64,000 nucleotides of DNA, taken from Pyrenochaeta sp. MPI-SDFR-AT-0127 (Eukaryota > Ascomycota > Dothideomycetes > Pleosporales > Cucurbitariaceae). Under the pieces are notes generated by a model that worked only from the letters and a program-made list of their open reading frames with translations, was not told where the DNA came from and did not search any database. The stretch lies in the NCBI GenBank assembly GCA_020747015.1, contig JAGTJM010000098.1, positions 20,044 to 84,043 of the forward strand, written 5' to 3'. Position numbers and translations under genes: made by a program. This document shows, in pieces, positions 1 through 10,684 of this stretch. The number at the start of each line of letters is the position of its first letter. The first letter of the stretch is position 1.

Positions 1-2795
1 GTTTAGTAAAGGTTCCTTAAGTATAATCTTATAGTTATAAGAGTAAGAAGGGGGTATCTTATTAGCGTCTACCTTATTAAACACGTCCTAATATAGATAG
101 TAACAGGAGGGTAGTTAGTCCTTAATTAGCTGCGCGTTCTCTAGCTTATCCTTATAATCTTGGAGTAATCGATTAATTTCGTACAGGCTTATAGTAAAAA
201 ACTTATTCTCTAGCTTTTTAAGATTGAAATAGAAAGCGTTAGCTAAAATTAGGGCGACTTAAAAGGTAAGCGGGGTAACAGGGGGCTTTTAGATAGGGGA
301 CTGCTTAGGCTTTAGCAGGATAGTATAGCGCCTTAGAGTAGGTAGCTTAAGTATACCTCGAATCTAGTAAAGCGAGTATAGGCTATTATTCTCCTAATAC
401 TCCTCCTTATCCTATAAGGTATCTCGTTATTATATATCTAGCTTAACTTACCCCGCTAGAGCGGTTAGGTAGAGCCGTATAGGGATAGGGGGCGAGGGGT
501 TATAAGAGACTAGATATTATAGAGGCTATACTATCTATAAGCGATCTATATCGAGTATAATCCTAAAGCGTCTTAGCTAATAAAGGCCGATAATATAATC
601 CTAAGCGCCTAGGTTAAGGATAATAAAGGGGTAATTAAGAATCTTGCGTCTATTAATCTTTAAATGCAGGTAAATGTAGTAAGTAACGCTAGAAGATATC
701 TAATCCTTAAAGCCTCGAACTATAACCTAGTAGGGTAGCTTTTAGATAGGTTATCGAAGTGCTATAGAAATAGAAGAAGTAATCTTAGAATTAAGAAATA
801 AGTAACCTTAGGCTCCCGTATCTACTAGGGAACGGAGCTGTACCCTAAGGTTATTATGATATAGAATAGACGAAATAAGGAAATAAGAGCTATAGAATAA
901 ACGAGAGAGATTAAGACTAGATAAGTTATATTAGTTTAGGCCTAGGAAGGATTATCCTCCTAGGCGGCGTTATTTCCTAACTAAATTAGATCTGTGTCGT
1001 AACTTTCTATAGCGTCCTTAAATTCTTCTTCCTCTAGTATAATCTAGTAAACCCGTAGTTTAGGACATTTATTAGTATAGTACCTAGGGTTACTATAATT
1101 ATAGTAGTTGCCTAGGGTCCTTTCTCTATCTAGTGTAGGTATCTTTAAGGCCGGGCGATATACAGTAGGCTTAAAAGACTGCGTAGCACTTAATAAGGGG
1201 GCTATATAGGTTATCTTCTAGATAGGGTCCGTAATAGGTTATTACATAGTCTAAGCACTATTTCGAGGAATATTAGTAGGAGAGCTTACGACTGGATAGT
1301 TCTTCTACTCTATATTATATACTATTAGGTGCTCTACTATTTATTCAAAGGAGTTATTCTAGAGGCGCTTAAATCCTAGGTTAGGTACTCGAAGGCCGGG
1401 GATAATCTTGATCTATAGGTAGTAAAACCACTCTAACTTAGGTACGTGTCCTTTTATAGCCGCGCTTAGAAAACGTACCTTAAAGAGAGTAAAAGTTTCC
1501 TCTTTCCCTTATTATAATCGGTCGAATAGTGCTCTATCCTCTGCTATCTCATTTCTAGTAATAAAATAGGATTTTAGAAGATTAATTATCTATTCAGCGA
1601 TCTGGAAGCCGTCTACAGGGGAGTCGGCTAGGTATTAGGGCTCTAGGTATTCTCTTGCTAACTCTATAGTATACCCCTATACTAAGGCTATACGTGTGCG
1701 CTCCATCTAATAGTAATCTAAGTTAATCTTAAGTTAGTCTTATATTAAAGCTTACTATTATCTAAAGCTAGGGTTCTTTCCGTCGCTAAGATCGCTAATA
1801 GGAGGCGTCTTTTCTAACCTTATTATTCTACCTATAAGTTCTAGGGGAAGCGTTACTAAAGGAGAGCGGATCTCTTATAGGTTCGTGGTTAGGGGTGTTT
1901 TAGTAGTAGGTAGGGGCTAATTAGGCTTAAAGGAGCTGGAGATAGGCTAAGCGCTAAGTCTATTTAATTCGGCACGAACTCGATCCAGTTTATACTGTAA
2001 CTTAGCAATCCTCGCGTTAGGTCTAATTATGTTCTGATTCTCTACTATTATTAATTATGCGTTAGACTCTATTTCCTATTTAGAGTAACCCTCTATTTAC
2101 TTATTAGCCTTAGGCTGCGCGATAATTTTTGACTAGGCGGCCTACTACCGCGTTAATCTTAATAAGGACGATGCTCCTGTTTAAGCTGATCCTTATTTAG
2201 GGGGAGATATTAGCTTAGGCTCTAATTCCCCTAGGTTATTAGTAGTCTCTAAGTTTCTACTCTAGCGCTCTACGCGACTTTCCTAAAGTTAATCCTTACG
2301 TAGTAGTGTAGGAAGTTCTAAACCTATAGGCTTTAGTTATTAGGAGATTAAGGGGATCCTAACTTTAGAATAATAGACTTTAATCGTAAACGGATCCAAA
2401 TTAGATCGTATTAACGTAGGGGTTTAGACGTAATCTTTTTAAATAAAGTGATATTATTAAGAAGCTATCACTAGTGGGGGCGAAGTTCTTCTTATAATAT
2501 AACGATATAGGTGCTAGAGGGTTCTAAAACGGATCTGAGTGCAACTTAAAGGTATATAGGAGTGCGTGCTGCGGTAGATAACTAAGAACACCTCTATTCC
2601 TATAGGTCTGATACGGAAGGACAAGAAGAACTTGTCCTGCTATCTACTGCTAAAGAGCTATACTTATATATGGAGAAATAGGGGTAACGGGGCCTAATCG
2701 GGACGATATCGGAGGTAGGTCCGATATCCTCCAAATAAACCTCCCTTCTTATAGGAACGCGTGTGCGTCTCTATTTCTATATAACGTTCGTTACA
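1..2795 (-). mobile_element. RIP-mutated Ty3/gypsy family A element, gag end and 5' LTR (cut by window start)
   Basis: This stretch aligns base for base with 21078-23872 of the intact element (offset 21077 at the start, at about 964 and at the LTR end), so there is no net insertion or deletion at the points checked. Differences seen are C-to-T and G-to-A, mostly removing CpA and TpG but also some CpG. It covers the end of pol nearest gag, all of gag, the leader and the 5' LTR, read on the minus strand. Gag and pol frames are full of stops, so it is a dead copy. The rest of pol and the 3' LTR would lie before base 1. Confidence 0.95.
2498..2795 (-). repeat. 5' LTR of the RIP-mutated family A copy
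   Basis: Same 298-base length as the LTRs of the intact copy. The end facing the internal region reads TATAAC where the intact LTR has TGTAAC. The outer end keeps TTACA. The flank after it begins ATAAT; the matching target duplication would be outside the window. Confidence 0.92.
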
Positions 2796-5700
2796 ATAAT
2801 CGCTAGAAGTTATATAGAATTAGGGAGGAGTATTGAATTTCGTTAACGATAATAGAGGATATCTATAAGTAGTAGTGCTAATAGGACCTTTATAACGATA
2901 TAATCGACGATACTAATACTCTACCTCTATACTACGTAGTCTCTATATAAGACGTCCTTAGTTTCCTCTACGCTTAGATTAATAAGTACTATTTCCTTTT
3001 TAAGTATATCCTTATATACGCGGTAAGGATATACTTACTACCTAAGACTATTATTATAGTTATAGCCCTATGAGCACTCTAATTTTATTATAGTAGTAAT
3101 TTAATCTAGCGAGAATTACTACTATATAAAGATCGCTAGGAGTATACCTATAGGTAGAAGATTATAGTTAGGGAAGGTCTTAGGTTATAGGAGAGTATAT
3201 AACAATATAGTATTAGCTAGTTCTTACCTAAGTTTAACTAGGCGACCTAGTAGTTAGCTCTACTATATAAGGATAATATACTAGTTAGGAACCTACTTAT
3301 ATATATAGAGTATAAGCGGAGATAGTAGGTAGTTAAGGATCTGCGTAATATTTATATTCGCTTTAACTAGGCTAAGGTATAGTATAATTAGTATAATATT
3401 AGCTAGAACCTAAGACTACTAGCTAAGTAGCTTAAGTACCTCTATATCCTTAACCTATAGTAGTTTAATTTAGACTTATAGAAGGCTATACTAAAAGCTA
3501 ATAAGCGCTACCCTAAGCTTATACTAGAGGTAATCTAGTAGGGTAGCGAAGTAGAGTACTATTACTAAGGTATAAAAGAGATATTCTTTATTAATAGAGT
3601 TGCTAGCCTACCCTATTTTATAATAGGAAATAAGATATAGTTTAAGAAAGTAGTAGATCTACTTAGCTTTCTATTCCTATAGGATAATAGAGAGGAGCGG
3701 CTAGGTTAGGCTAGTAAACCTTATTAAGCGATTTTATAGAAGAGCTTTAAGTTAATTAAATAATAGCTAGATTATAGGAAGGTAGAAAGGTAGCTTAATA
3801 AGTTTCTCTATCTTATTTATCTAACCTATTAGATCCTCCTATACCCGTTAAATACTACGCTAATTATATTAACTAAGACTAATTATAGGTAAGGCCTAAT
3901 ATAGAGAATAATATAGTTTTCAGCTATATATACGAATCCTAATAAAGTTAAGCTTCCTTTTTAGTCTATATCTTATACTATTATTACCCTTCTTTAGAAG
4001 GCGTAACGGGAGATATTTAGAGACGGCTAGAATATATAGGAATAGGAGATATCTAAACTTATTAGGGCTTATAAGGCGTAAGGGGTTTATATCTATAGCT
4101 AGGACAGCGCTAAAGAGTACTAGGTAGCTAGGAAGAGGAGCGTAGGGAAGAAAGGGTTTACGCTAGTATAGGAGTAGTCGCGGCTCCTAAGACTAATTAT
4201 ATTAGAGTAGGTTAAGAATAAAAGTCTTAATAAATTAGATAAGCTAATAGTAGAAATCGTGCGCGATTATAGTAGGGCGAGTAAGAATATTTATAATAAG
4301 CGTGCAAGTATTTATAATAACGAAGGCGAAGCTAGTAGTAACTACTATACTCCTCTTAGGAGGAGTATAAGAGAGGTATTTACGCGTTAAGTTAATATTA
4401 ATAATAGTAGAAACGATAAGTGCGACGAGGCTATTAGTGAGGGTAAATTAGGTAGTAGTAGTAGTCTTTTTACGCTATCTTTAAGTAGTAGTTAGAAGTA
4501 GTAGTTAGAAGTAGTAGTTAGAAGTAACTAAGAATTATTATATAATTAAGATCTCTATCTTAGGTAGAAGAGTATAAAGTTCGATATAAGAATAGAAAGA
4601 GTATTATAGTAGGGTTATAGTTTACGATTACTTAACTATAAGCCTAGCTATATATATTATATATAGTAAGAATACGTTCTACTTTAATATAGAACCTATA
4701 GCGGCCGTATAGTTCTATAAAAGGATCTAGGGCTAATTTTAAAAAAAAAGCTTATCTTTATAATAGGCTCTAACCGCCTATAGAAATAGTAGTAATTATC
4801 TTTTACTTTCCCCCGCTACGCGCTATTACGTAAAAAAAATATTCCTAGATTATTTTAGTATCGCAGTTCCTTAGACTATATAAATAGATATAGATAGAAA
4901 GAGCTTTTACCTATTCTCTAACTATAGGTAGCTATTATCTATAGCTACGTTTTTAGGATAGGTTCCTAAGTAGCTAAGACTAAGTCTTATAGAAAAACCT
5001 TACTAAAGTATAAGATAGTATTAAGCTGCTACTAAATATTAAGGTCTATAGGCAGAATATTTAAATTAAAGCGTCCGCCGCTAATTAAGCCTTAAGGTCC
5101 TATCTTAAGTAAAGACTAGGTAAGGAAAATTATCTATAATATACTTATAAGACTATACTATATAAATTAAATAACTACTAATATAGTAAGAGCTATAAAT
5201 AACTAGATAAGAGGTATTCTCTATAGTAACTTACTATAATTCTTCTTCTTATTCTCGTTCTCGCTACTAAAGTTTATTATAATATTTATAGCTAGCCTTA
5301 TTAACTTAGGCCTTGCCTCCTAAGTTTTATACGCTTTCTTAGACCTAGCCCTAGTAGGTCTCTTACTTTTTAATTATTCTAGGCTTCTTTTTATATCCTA
5401 TTCGCTTAGAGTATTATATATATTCCCTATAATAGTGTATAGGCTAGCCTATAGCTCTACTAATAATACTACTAGGTCCTAAGGTTAGCTATCTATTATA
5501 TTAAGAAGAAGCTGTATAGAGCTATCTAGTAGAGAGAGGTTACTAGCTAGTAATTCTATAGCGTAAGGTACCTATAAGGAGGGCTTACTTAGGTTAATAA
5601 GCTTATATACTATCTTACTAGTAAGGATAGTTAGCTAATAGGAGGATACTAGACCTAACTATATAGAGTAAAGAGACGGCGAGGATATATTATATCTAGC

Positions 5701-7334
5701 CTTATTAACTAGAAGGAGCGTATAGGAGCTAGGAAGCCTCTACTCTATACCTATTCTTACTACTATAGTAGGGTCTATAGTAGCTATAAGGCCTATATAT
5801 TAGGGTTATATTACTATATATAGCGTAGATAGTAACTTACGCTCTACTAGGATACTAGCACTACTACTAGTAACTACTATATTAAATTCTACTATAAGAT
5901 TATCTATAGCTATACCTCTTATAGACTATAAAAGGCTAGCTAGTAGAACTATACGATAAGTGAAGTATATTATAGTAGGTAGGCGTAAGAGGAGATAGGT
6001 AGATAAATAGGAGGAAAGGATATAAAGTTAAGTAGGTAAGAAAAGGTAAAAGAAAAAGAAAGAGGGGTATAGCGAAGCTAAAGATAAAGAGAATATAGTA
6101 GAGATAGATACTAAAAGAGCGTTAGTTTTTTATAGTTACTACTTAGCTACTATATATTATATATAGGCTTACTATAAAGCGTAGTATAATATAAAGATAG
6201 TATACCTAATACTAGCGCTTCTCTACGTCCCTACTATATAATACGAAGACCTTAGTTATTAATAAAATAGTATAGCGGGAATAGCTAAACGTCTAAGTAA
6301 CTAGTAGGGTAGTATATTCTAACTATTAGGCTTATATAGAGTAAGTTAGTACTAGTAGTAAAATAGTTCGCTAAGGGAGGTATAGTAGAGATATATAGAT
6401 AGTTAGAGGTTAGAGTAAATATATAAGCTACGCTAAGATACTTATAGTAGCTTCTAGAAGGCTTTAAAACGCTATATAGACTAGATAGGTATTCCTTAGC
6501 TACTAATCCTATTACCTAATACGGCTGCTTCGTTTATACCCCCTTCTATTTAGTATAGTTATTAATTAGCGCGATTATATTAAGTTTAGCCGCGTTATAC
6601 TAAATAGGCCGTACGCTAGGGGTACTAGGGAAGTACTATTTATACTAAGGTAATATAGGTCTAGTTATAGTTATAGTCTATATTATAATGTCGCCGCTAA
6701 GACCTAACCCTACGAGTTTCTTTAAGAGCCTCCCTTATAATATAATCGTTTTCGCTAATAAAAGGATAGTAAGAAGCGTTAGTATTTATACTACTAGCTT
6801 AGTAGCTAATACGTTAAAACGATGCTAGTAACTTAGTAGCTAGGGACGTAATTATTATCTTTATAGGAGGTATCTCTATAGGATATAAAGATAAGTATTA
6901 TTACCCTAATTATAACTTATATTATTTATATTACTCTATTATCTTTCCTTATATTTACTTACTACTATATATTTCTCTTACTACTTTATATTCTCTTACG
7001 CTACCCTAGCTTAACTATCCTATAAAGACTATTTCTAGATACGCGGCTTCTATAGATAATTTTACCTCTAAGTACTCTTTATACCTAATATTAAGCCTAC
7101 TTTACCTAATAAAGCCCTTTTAATATGCGCGCATTAATAGTCGTAGCTATTTTAGCGTTTACTATAGGTATAACTACTAATGCGGCACTAGTTATCCTCC
7201 TAGATAGCCTCTCTAATAGCCTCCTATCTAGGCTTCTAATAACTATTAGCCTTAATCTACCCGCAGCTGTTAACGATCTATAGGTTATATACACTAGATA
7301 ATATACTACGTTATACTAATAGTATTAGGAGCTA
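2796..7334. other. RIP-degraded AT-rich sequence, origin not identified
   Basis: About 4.5 kb with almost no CpA or TpG but with CpG still common. No intact open frame of useful length exists. On the plus strand roughly 3300-4560 reads as one long frame if TAG and TAA are treated as RIP-made stops, rich in Arg, Lys, Gln and Ser, but I do not recognise the protein. 5000-5800 suggests a similar degraded frame on the minus strand. A short minus-strand frame at 7106-7294 is not convincing as a gene. Confidence 0.6.
4484..4526. repeat. 13-base tandem repeat, three units
   Basis: Three head-to-tail copies of AGTAGTAGTTAGA (4484-4496, 4497-4509, 4510-4522) plus a partial fourth. It lies at the end of the long degraded plus-strand frame and would encode Ser/Gln-rich sequence if translated. 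Confidence 0.85.
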
Positions 7335-8560
7335 GACGATTTAAGACTAGACCTCTTATAAGGCTTAGCTAGTAGCGAAGAGAGAGCTACAGCGAGGCCG
7401 GGGACGTAGTGGACGCGGGCGAGGTAGTTATATTAGCGACGTCGTTAAGAGCGTAACTAAAGGTATCGGCGGCGTAGTAGATAGAATCTTCGTTAGGTAT
7501 AGGGTGGCCGATGGGTAGGGGTTGGGTTACCCCGCGGGTTGCCTCTTATTTTAGCTATAACTTTCCTATATTACAACGTAATTTAATAACTTTTAGCTTA
7601 TTTTATAGATCTAATCTATATCTATAACTTTTGTATATAAAATTTCTTTTTAAAAAAATAATTACGTAAGTTATTCAGGTTTTAAAGCGTGGGTACTGGT
7701 GGCCTAATCAAGTAGGTATCGAAAAATGGGTATTGAAATAACTGACGTAATAAAAGATATATTACGTAATTAAAATTCTAGATTTATAGATCTAGCTAAT
7801 AGCTATAAAATAAACTAAAATTTACCTAATTTGGACTAGTATTGATAGAGGAATAAATAAAAGAAAGATTAGGGGGTATACCCACCCGACTAGCCTAGTT
7901 AGGTAGACGATTTAGGACTAGACGTCTTAGGAGGCTTAGCTAGTAGCGAAGAGGGAGCCGTAGCGAGGCCGGGGACGTGGCGGGCGCGGGCGAGCCGGTA
8001 ATATTACTAAGGGTGTAGTTAGCGGTATTAGTAGGGTAGTAGATACTATTTTCATTAGGTAGACGATCTAAGACTAGACGTCTTAGGATACTTAGCTAGT
8101 GGCGAAGAGGGAGCTACAGCGAGGCCGGGGACGTAGTAGATACGGCTGAGGTAGTTATATTAGTGGCGTAGTAGAGGGTATAAGTAAGGGTATTAGCGGC
8201 GCAGTAGATATAATCTTTATTAGATAGATAATCTAAGACTAGACGTCCTAGGAACTATAGCTAGTTACGAAGAGAGAGCTATAGTAAGGCTAGGGCCGTA
8301 GTAGACGCAGGTGAGGAAGTCGTATTAGTAGTATTATTAAGGGCGTAGGTAAGGCGATTAGCGTTAGAGTAGATAGAATCTTTATTAGATAGATAATCTA
8401 GGACTAGATATCTTAGGAGGCTTAGCTAGTAGTAAAGAGGGAGGTATAGCGAGGCTAGGAACGTAGTAGACTTAGTAGAGTAGGGATTTACTAGGTAGGC
8501 ATTAAGTTACTATATAATAGTAACTTAGCTAGCCCTAATTTAGAGTTAGGTATAGATTTA
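7335..8560. repeat. Minisatellite of about 156-165-base units, split by a MITE
   Basis: Units start with a GACGAT or GATAAT box at 7335, 7906, 8062, 8227 and 8392, giving spacings of 156, 165 and 165 for the last four. Each carries a shared core (AGACTAGACGTC, then GGCTTAGCTAGTAGCGAAGA, then GCGAGGCCGGGGACGTAG). The first unit is separated from the rest by the 398-base insertion at 7500-7897. The units are more GC-rich than their surroundings and keep CpG, so they are less mutated than the neighbouring sequence. Confidence 0.85.
7500..7897 (+). mobile_element. 398-base hAT-like MITE, copy 1
   Basis: The left end reads TAGGGTGGCCGATGGG and the reverse complement of the right end reads TAGGCTAGTCGGGTGGG, an imperfect terminal inverted repeat of hAT form. 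It is flanked by a perfect 8-base duplication GTTAGGTA (7492-7499 and 7898-7905), the length typical of hAT transposition. There is no coding capacity, so it is non-autonomous. A second copy of exactly the same length lies inverted at 47927-48324. It keeps many TpG and CpA sites. Superfamily assignment rests on duplication length and end sequence only. Confidence 0.88.
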
Positions 8561-9597
8561 GACTTTTATAGTATAGATTTCTAAGATAGATAGTAGTAGT
8601 TTCTATAAGTAAGTATAGTATAAAAATATAGATTATAAATAAGTAAGTTTATTAATTTAAGGGAGTAAAAAATATACTATAGATAGGTAACTAATAAAAG
8701 ATAGTCTATAAAGTATATAAAAAATTAAGTAAAAGGAAGGTTAAGGTTTATATTAAAGGGTTATAATAATAGTACTAGTATTTAGGAGGTTATAAGGTAG
8801 ATTAAGAGTTAAGAGTTATAGAAGTTATATAGTATAATAGTATTTAAGTAAGAGTAAAAAGAGTATAAAGTAGTAAAATAGTAAAGTAGAGGTTAAGAGG
8901 GTTTAAAGTACTAGAGTAGAGGTAAAAGGAGAGTAAACTACTAGAGTAGAAGTAAAGGAGGGGTAGAAAAGGCCTTAGGTTAGAATACGGAGCATAACTA
9001 TAATATATAGAACTAGCTAACTAGTTAGAGTAAGAATCTTAGGATTAGTATAATATAAGTAGAGTAGATATAGAGTTTAATAAAGTAAGCTTAGTTAATT
9101 AAATAAAGTATATAAAAAGTAGTAGAGTATATATATAAGGATATTAAGATATTAAGCTAAGTATTTTCTAAGTATAAATAAAGAGAGTATTATTTTAAAG
9201 AGTAGACTTTTCTAGACTAGTTAGCTAGAATAAGTTTATAAAGTATTTTAGTAGAAAATAATTTTAAATATATAAGTTAGAGTAAAAAGGATTAAAAATT
9301 TAAAATAGATTAAATATTAGAGTTAAGATAGATTATTAGAATAAAGAAGAATATTTTAAATTATAGGGTATAAATAAGTTATAATATCTAGTATTAGAGG
9401 TATAAAGAGTATTATTTAAGAGTTTATTTCTTAGTTAGATAGCTAAAGTAGGTAAGATTAGCCTAGATTCTTAAGAGAGTATTAAACTCTAATATAGGTT
9501 CTTCCTTTCTTCTTCTTACGAATTTAAAAAAGAGTATATAGTATAGGTAAATCTAAGTATTAAAGAGGTAAGTAGAGATTATATAGGCTAAAGTACT
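8561..9597. other. Strongly RIP-degraded sequence, no gene
   Basis: Nearly free of CpA, TpG and, unlike the upstream region, CpG. About 9300-9880 can be read as one plus-strand frame if RIP-type stops are ignored, and it runs into the 18-base repeats that follow. I do not recognise the protein. Confidence 0.5.
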
Positions 9598-9775
9598 AAG
9601 TACTTCTAAATAACTAAGTACTCCTAAATAACTAAGTACTCCTAAATAACTAAGTACTTCTAAACTACTTAGTACCTCTAAACTACTTAGTACTCCTAAA
9701 CTACTTAGTACTCCTAAACTACTTAGGTACCCTAAATTAGTAAAAAGTTCTAAACTACTAAGTAGCTCTAACTCT
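9598..9775 (+). repeat. 18-base tandem repeat, about ten units, probably once coding
   Basis: Ten head-to-tail 18-mers related to AAGTACTCCTAAATAACT. The period is a multiple of three, and each unit encodes a six-residue block close to LSTPK followed by L or a RIP-type stop (probably Gln originally). This suggests a degraded low-complexity protein region on the plus strand rather than a non-coding satellite. Confidence 0.75.
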
Positions 9776-9975
9776 AAACCTTAGAGTAGCTAGTAAAGCG
9801 AACTAGAAGAAGTAAAAGGAGGAAGAGAATAAGAAAGAGAGGGAAAACTACTAACTATAATAACTAGGGTCTCTATATATAAGATTCTAACTAGAGTTTA
9901 ACTAATAAGAGTAGTATAGGAGACTTATATATATTAGTAAAATAAATTAATATATATCTTTCTTCTACTAATAAC

Positions 9976-10645
9976 TATAATAAATATTATATAGAAATAG
10001 AGATATATACGCATTCCTATAGGAGGGAAGAGTTCTACTTAGATAGTATTAGATCTATCTCTAATACTATCCTAAATAGGCCCTATTACCCCTATTTCTC
10101 TATATATAAGTATAGCTCTTTAGTAGTAGATAGTAGGATAAGTTCTTCTTATCCTTCTATACTAGATCTATAGGAATAGAGGTATTCTTAGTTATCTACT
10201 ATAGTATATACTCCTATATACCTTTAAGTTATACTTAGATCTCTTTTAAAATCCTCTAGTACCTATATTATTATATTATAAGAAGAATTTCGCCTCTACT
10301 AGTAATAGCTTCTTAATAATATTACTTTATTTAAAAAGATTATATCTAAACCCCTACGTTAATATAATCTAATTTAGATCTATTTATAATTAAAGTCTAT
10401 TATTCTAAAGTTAGGATCTCCTTAATCTCTAAATAACTAAAGCCTATAGGTTTAGAACTTCCTATACTATTATATAAGAATTAACTTTAGGAAAGTTATA
10501 TAGAGTACTAAGATAGGAACTTAGAGACTACTAATAACCTAGGAGAATTAGAGCCTAAGCTAATATCTCCTCCTAAATAAGGATTAGCTTAAATAGGAGT
10601 ATTATCCTTATTAAGATTAACGTAATAGTAGGCTATCTAGTTTAG
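9976..10645 (+). mobile_element. RIP-mutated gypsy family A fragment: 5' LTR, leader and start of gag
   Basis: 9976-10275 matches the family A LTR in opposite orientation to the intact element, with most TpG and CpA changed to TpA. It continues into the leader and the first gag codons, equivalent to about 23200-23574 of the intact copy, then the match stops near 10645. It is therefore a truncated, dead copy reading on the plus strand. Confidence 0.9.
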
Positions 10646-10654
10646 GGTAGCTAA

Positions 10655-10684
10655 TAGGTATAGGTTAGGTTAGGGTTAGGTTAC
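10655..10684 (+). repeat. Short telomere-like TTAGG(G) tract
   Basis: Four consecutive TTAGG/TTAGGG-like units lie right at the truncated end of the family A fragment. Looser copies (TTAGGGTTAGG) recur to about 10830. RIP can make TTAGG-like words by chance in this base composition, so this is only a suggestion of interstitial telomeric sequence. Confidence 0.35.

Noticed and set aside
7106..7294. 62-codon minus-strand frame
   Set aside because: Short, in RIP-depleted DNA, no start context or similarity; chance frame.
9598..9775. Possible CRISPR-like array
   Set aside because: Units are directly adjacent without spacers, and the genome is eukaryotic; it is a minisatellite.
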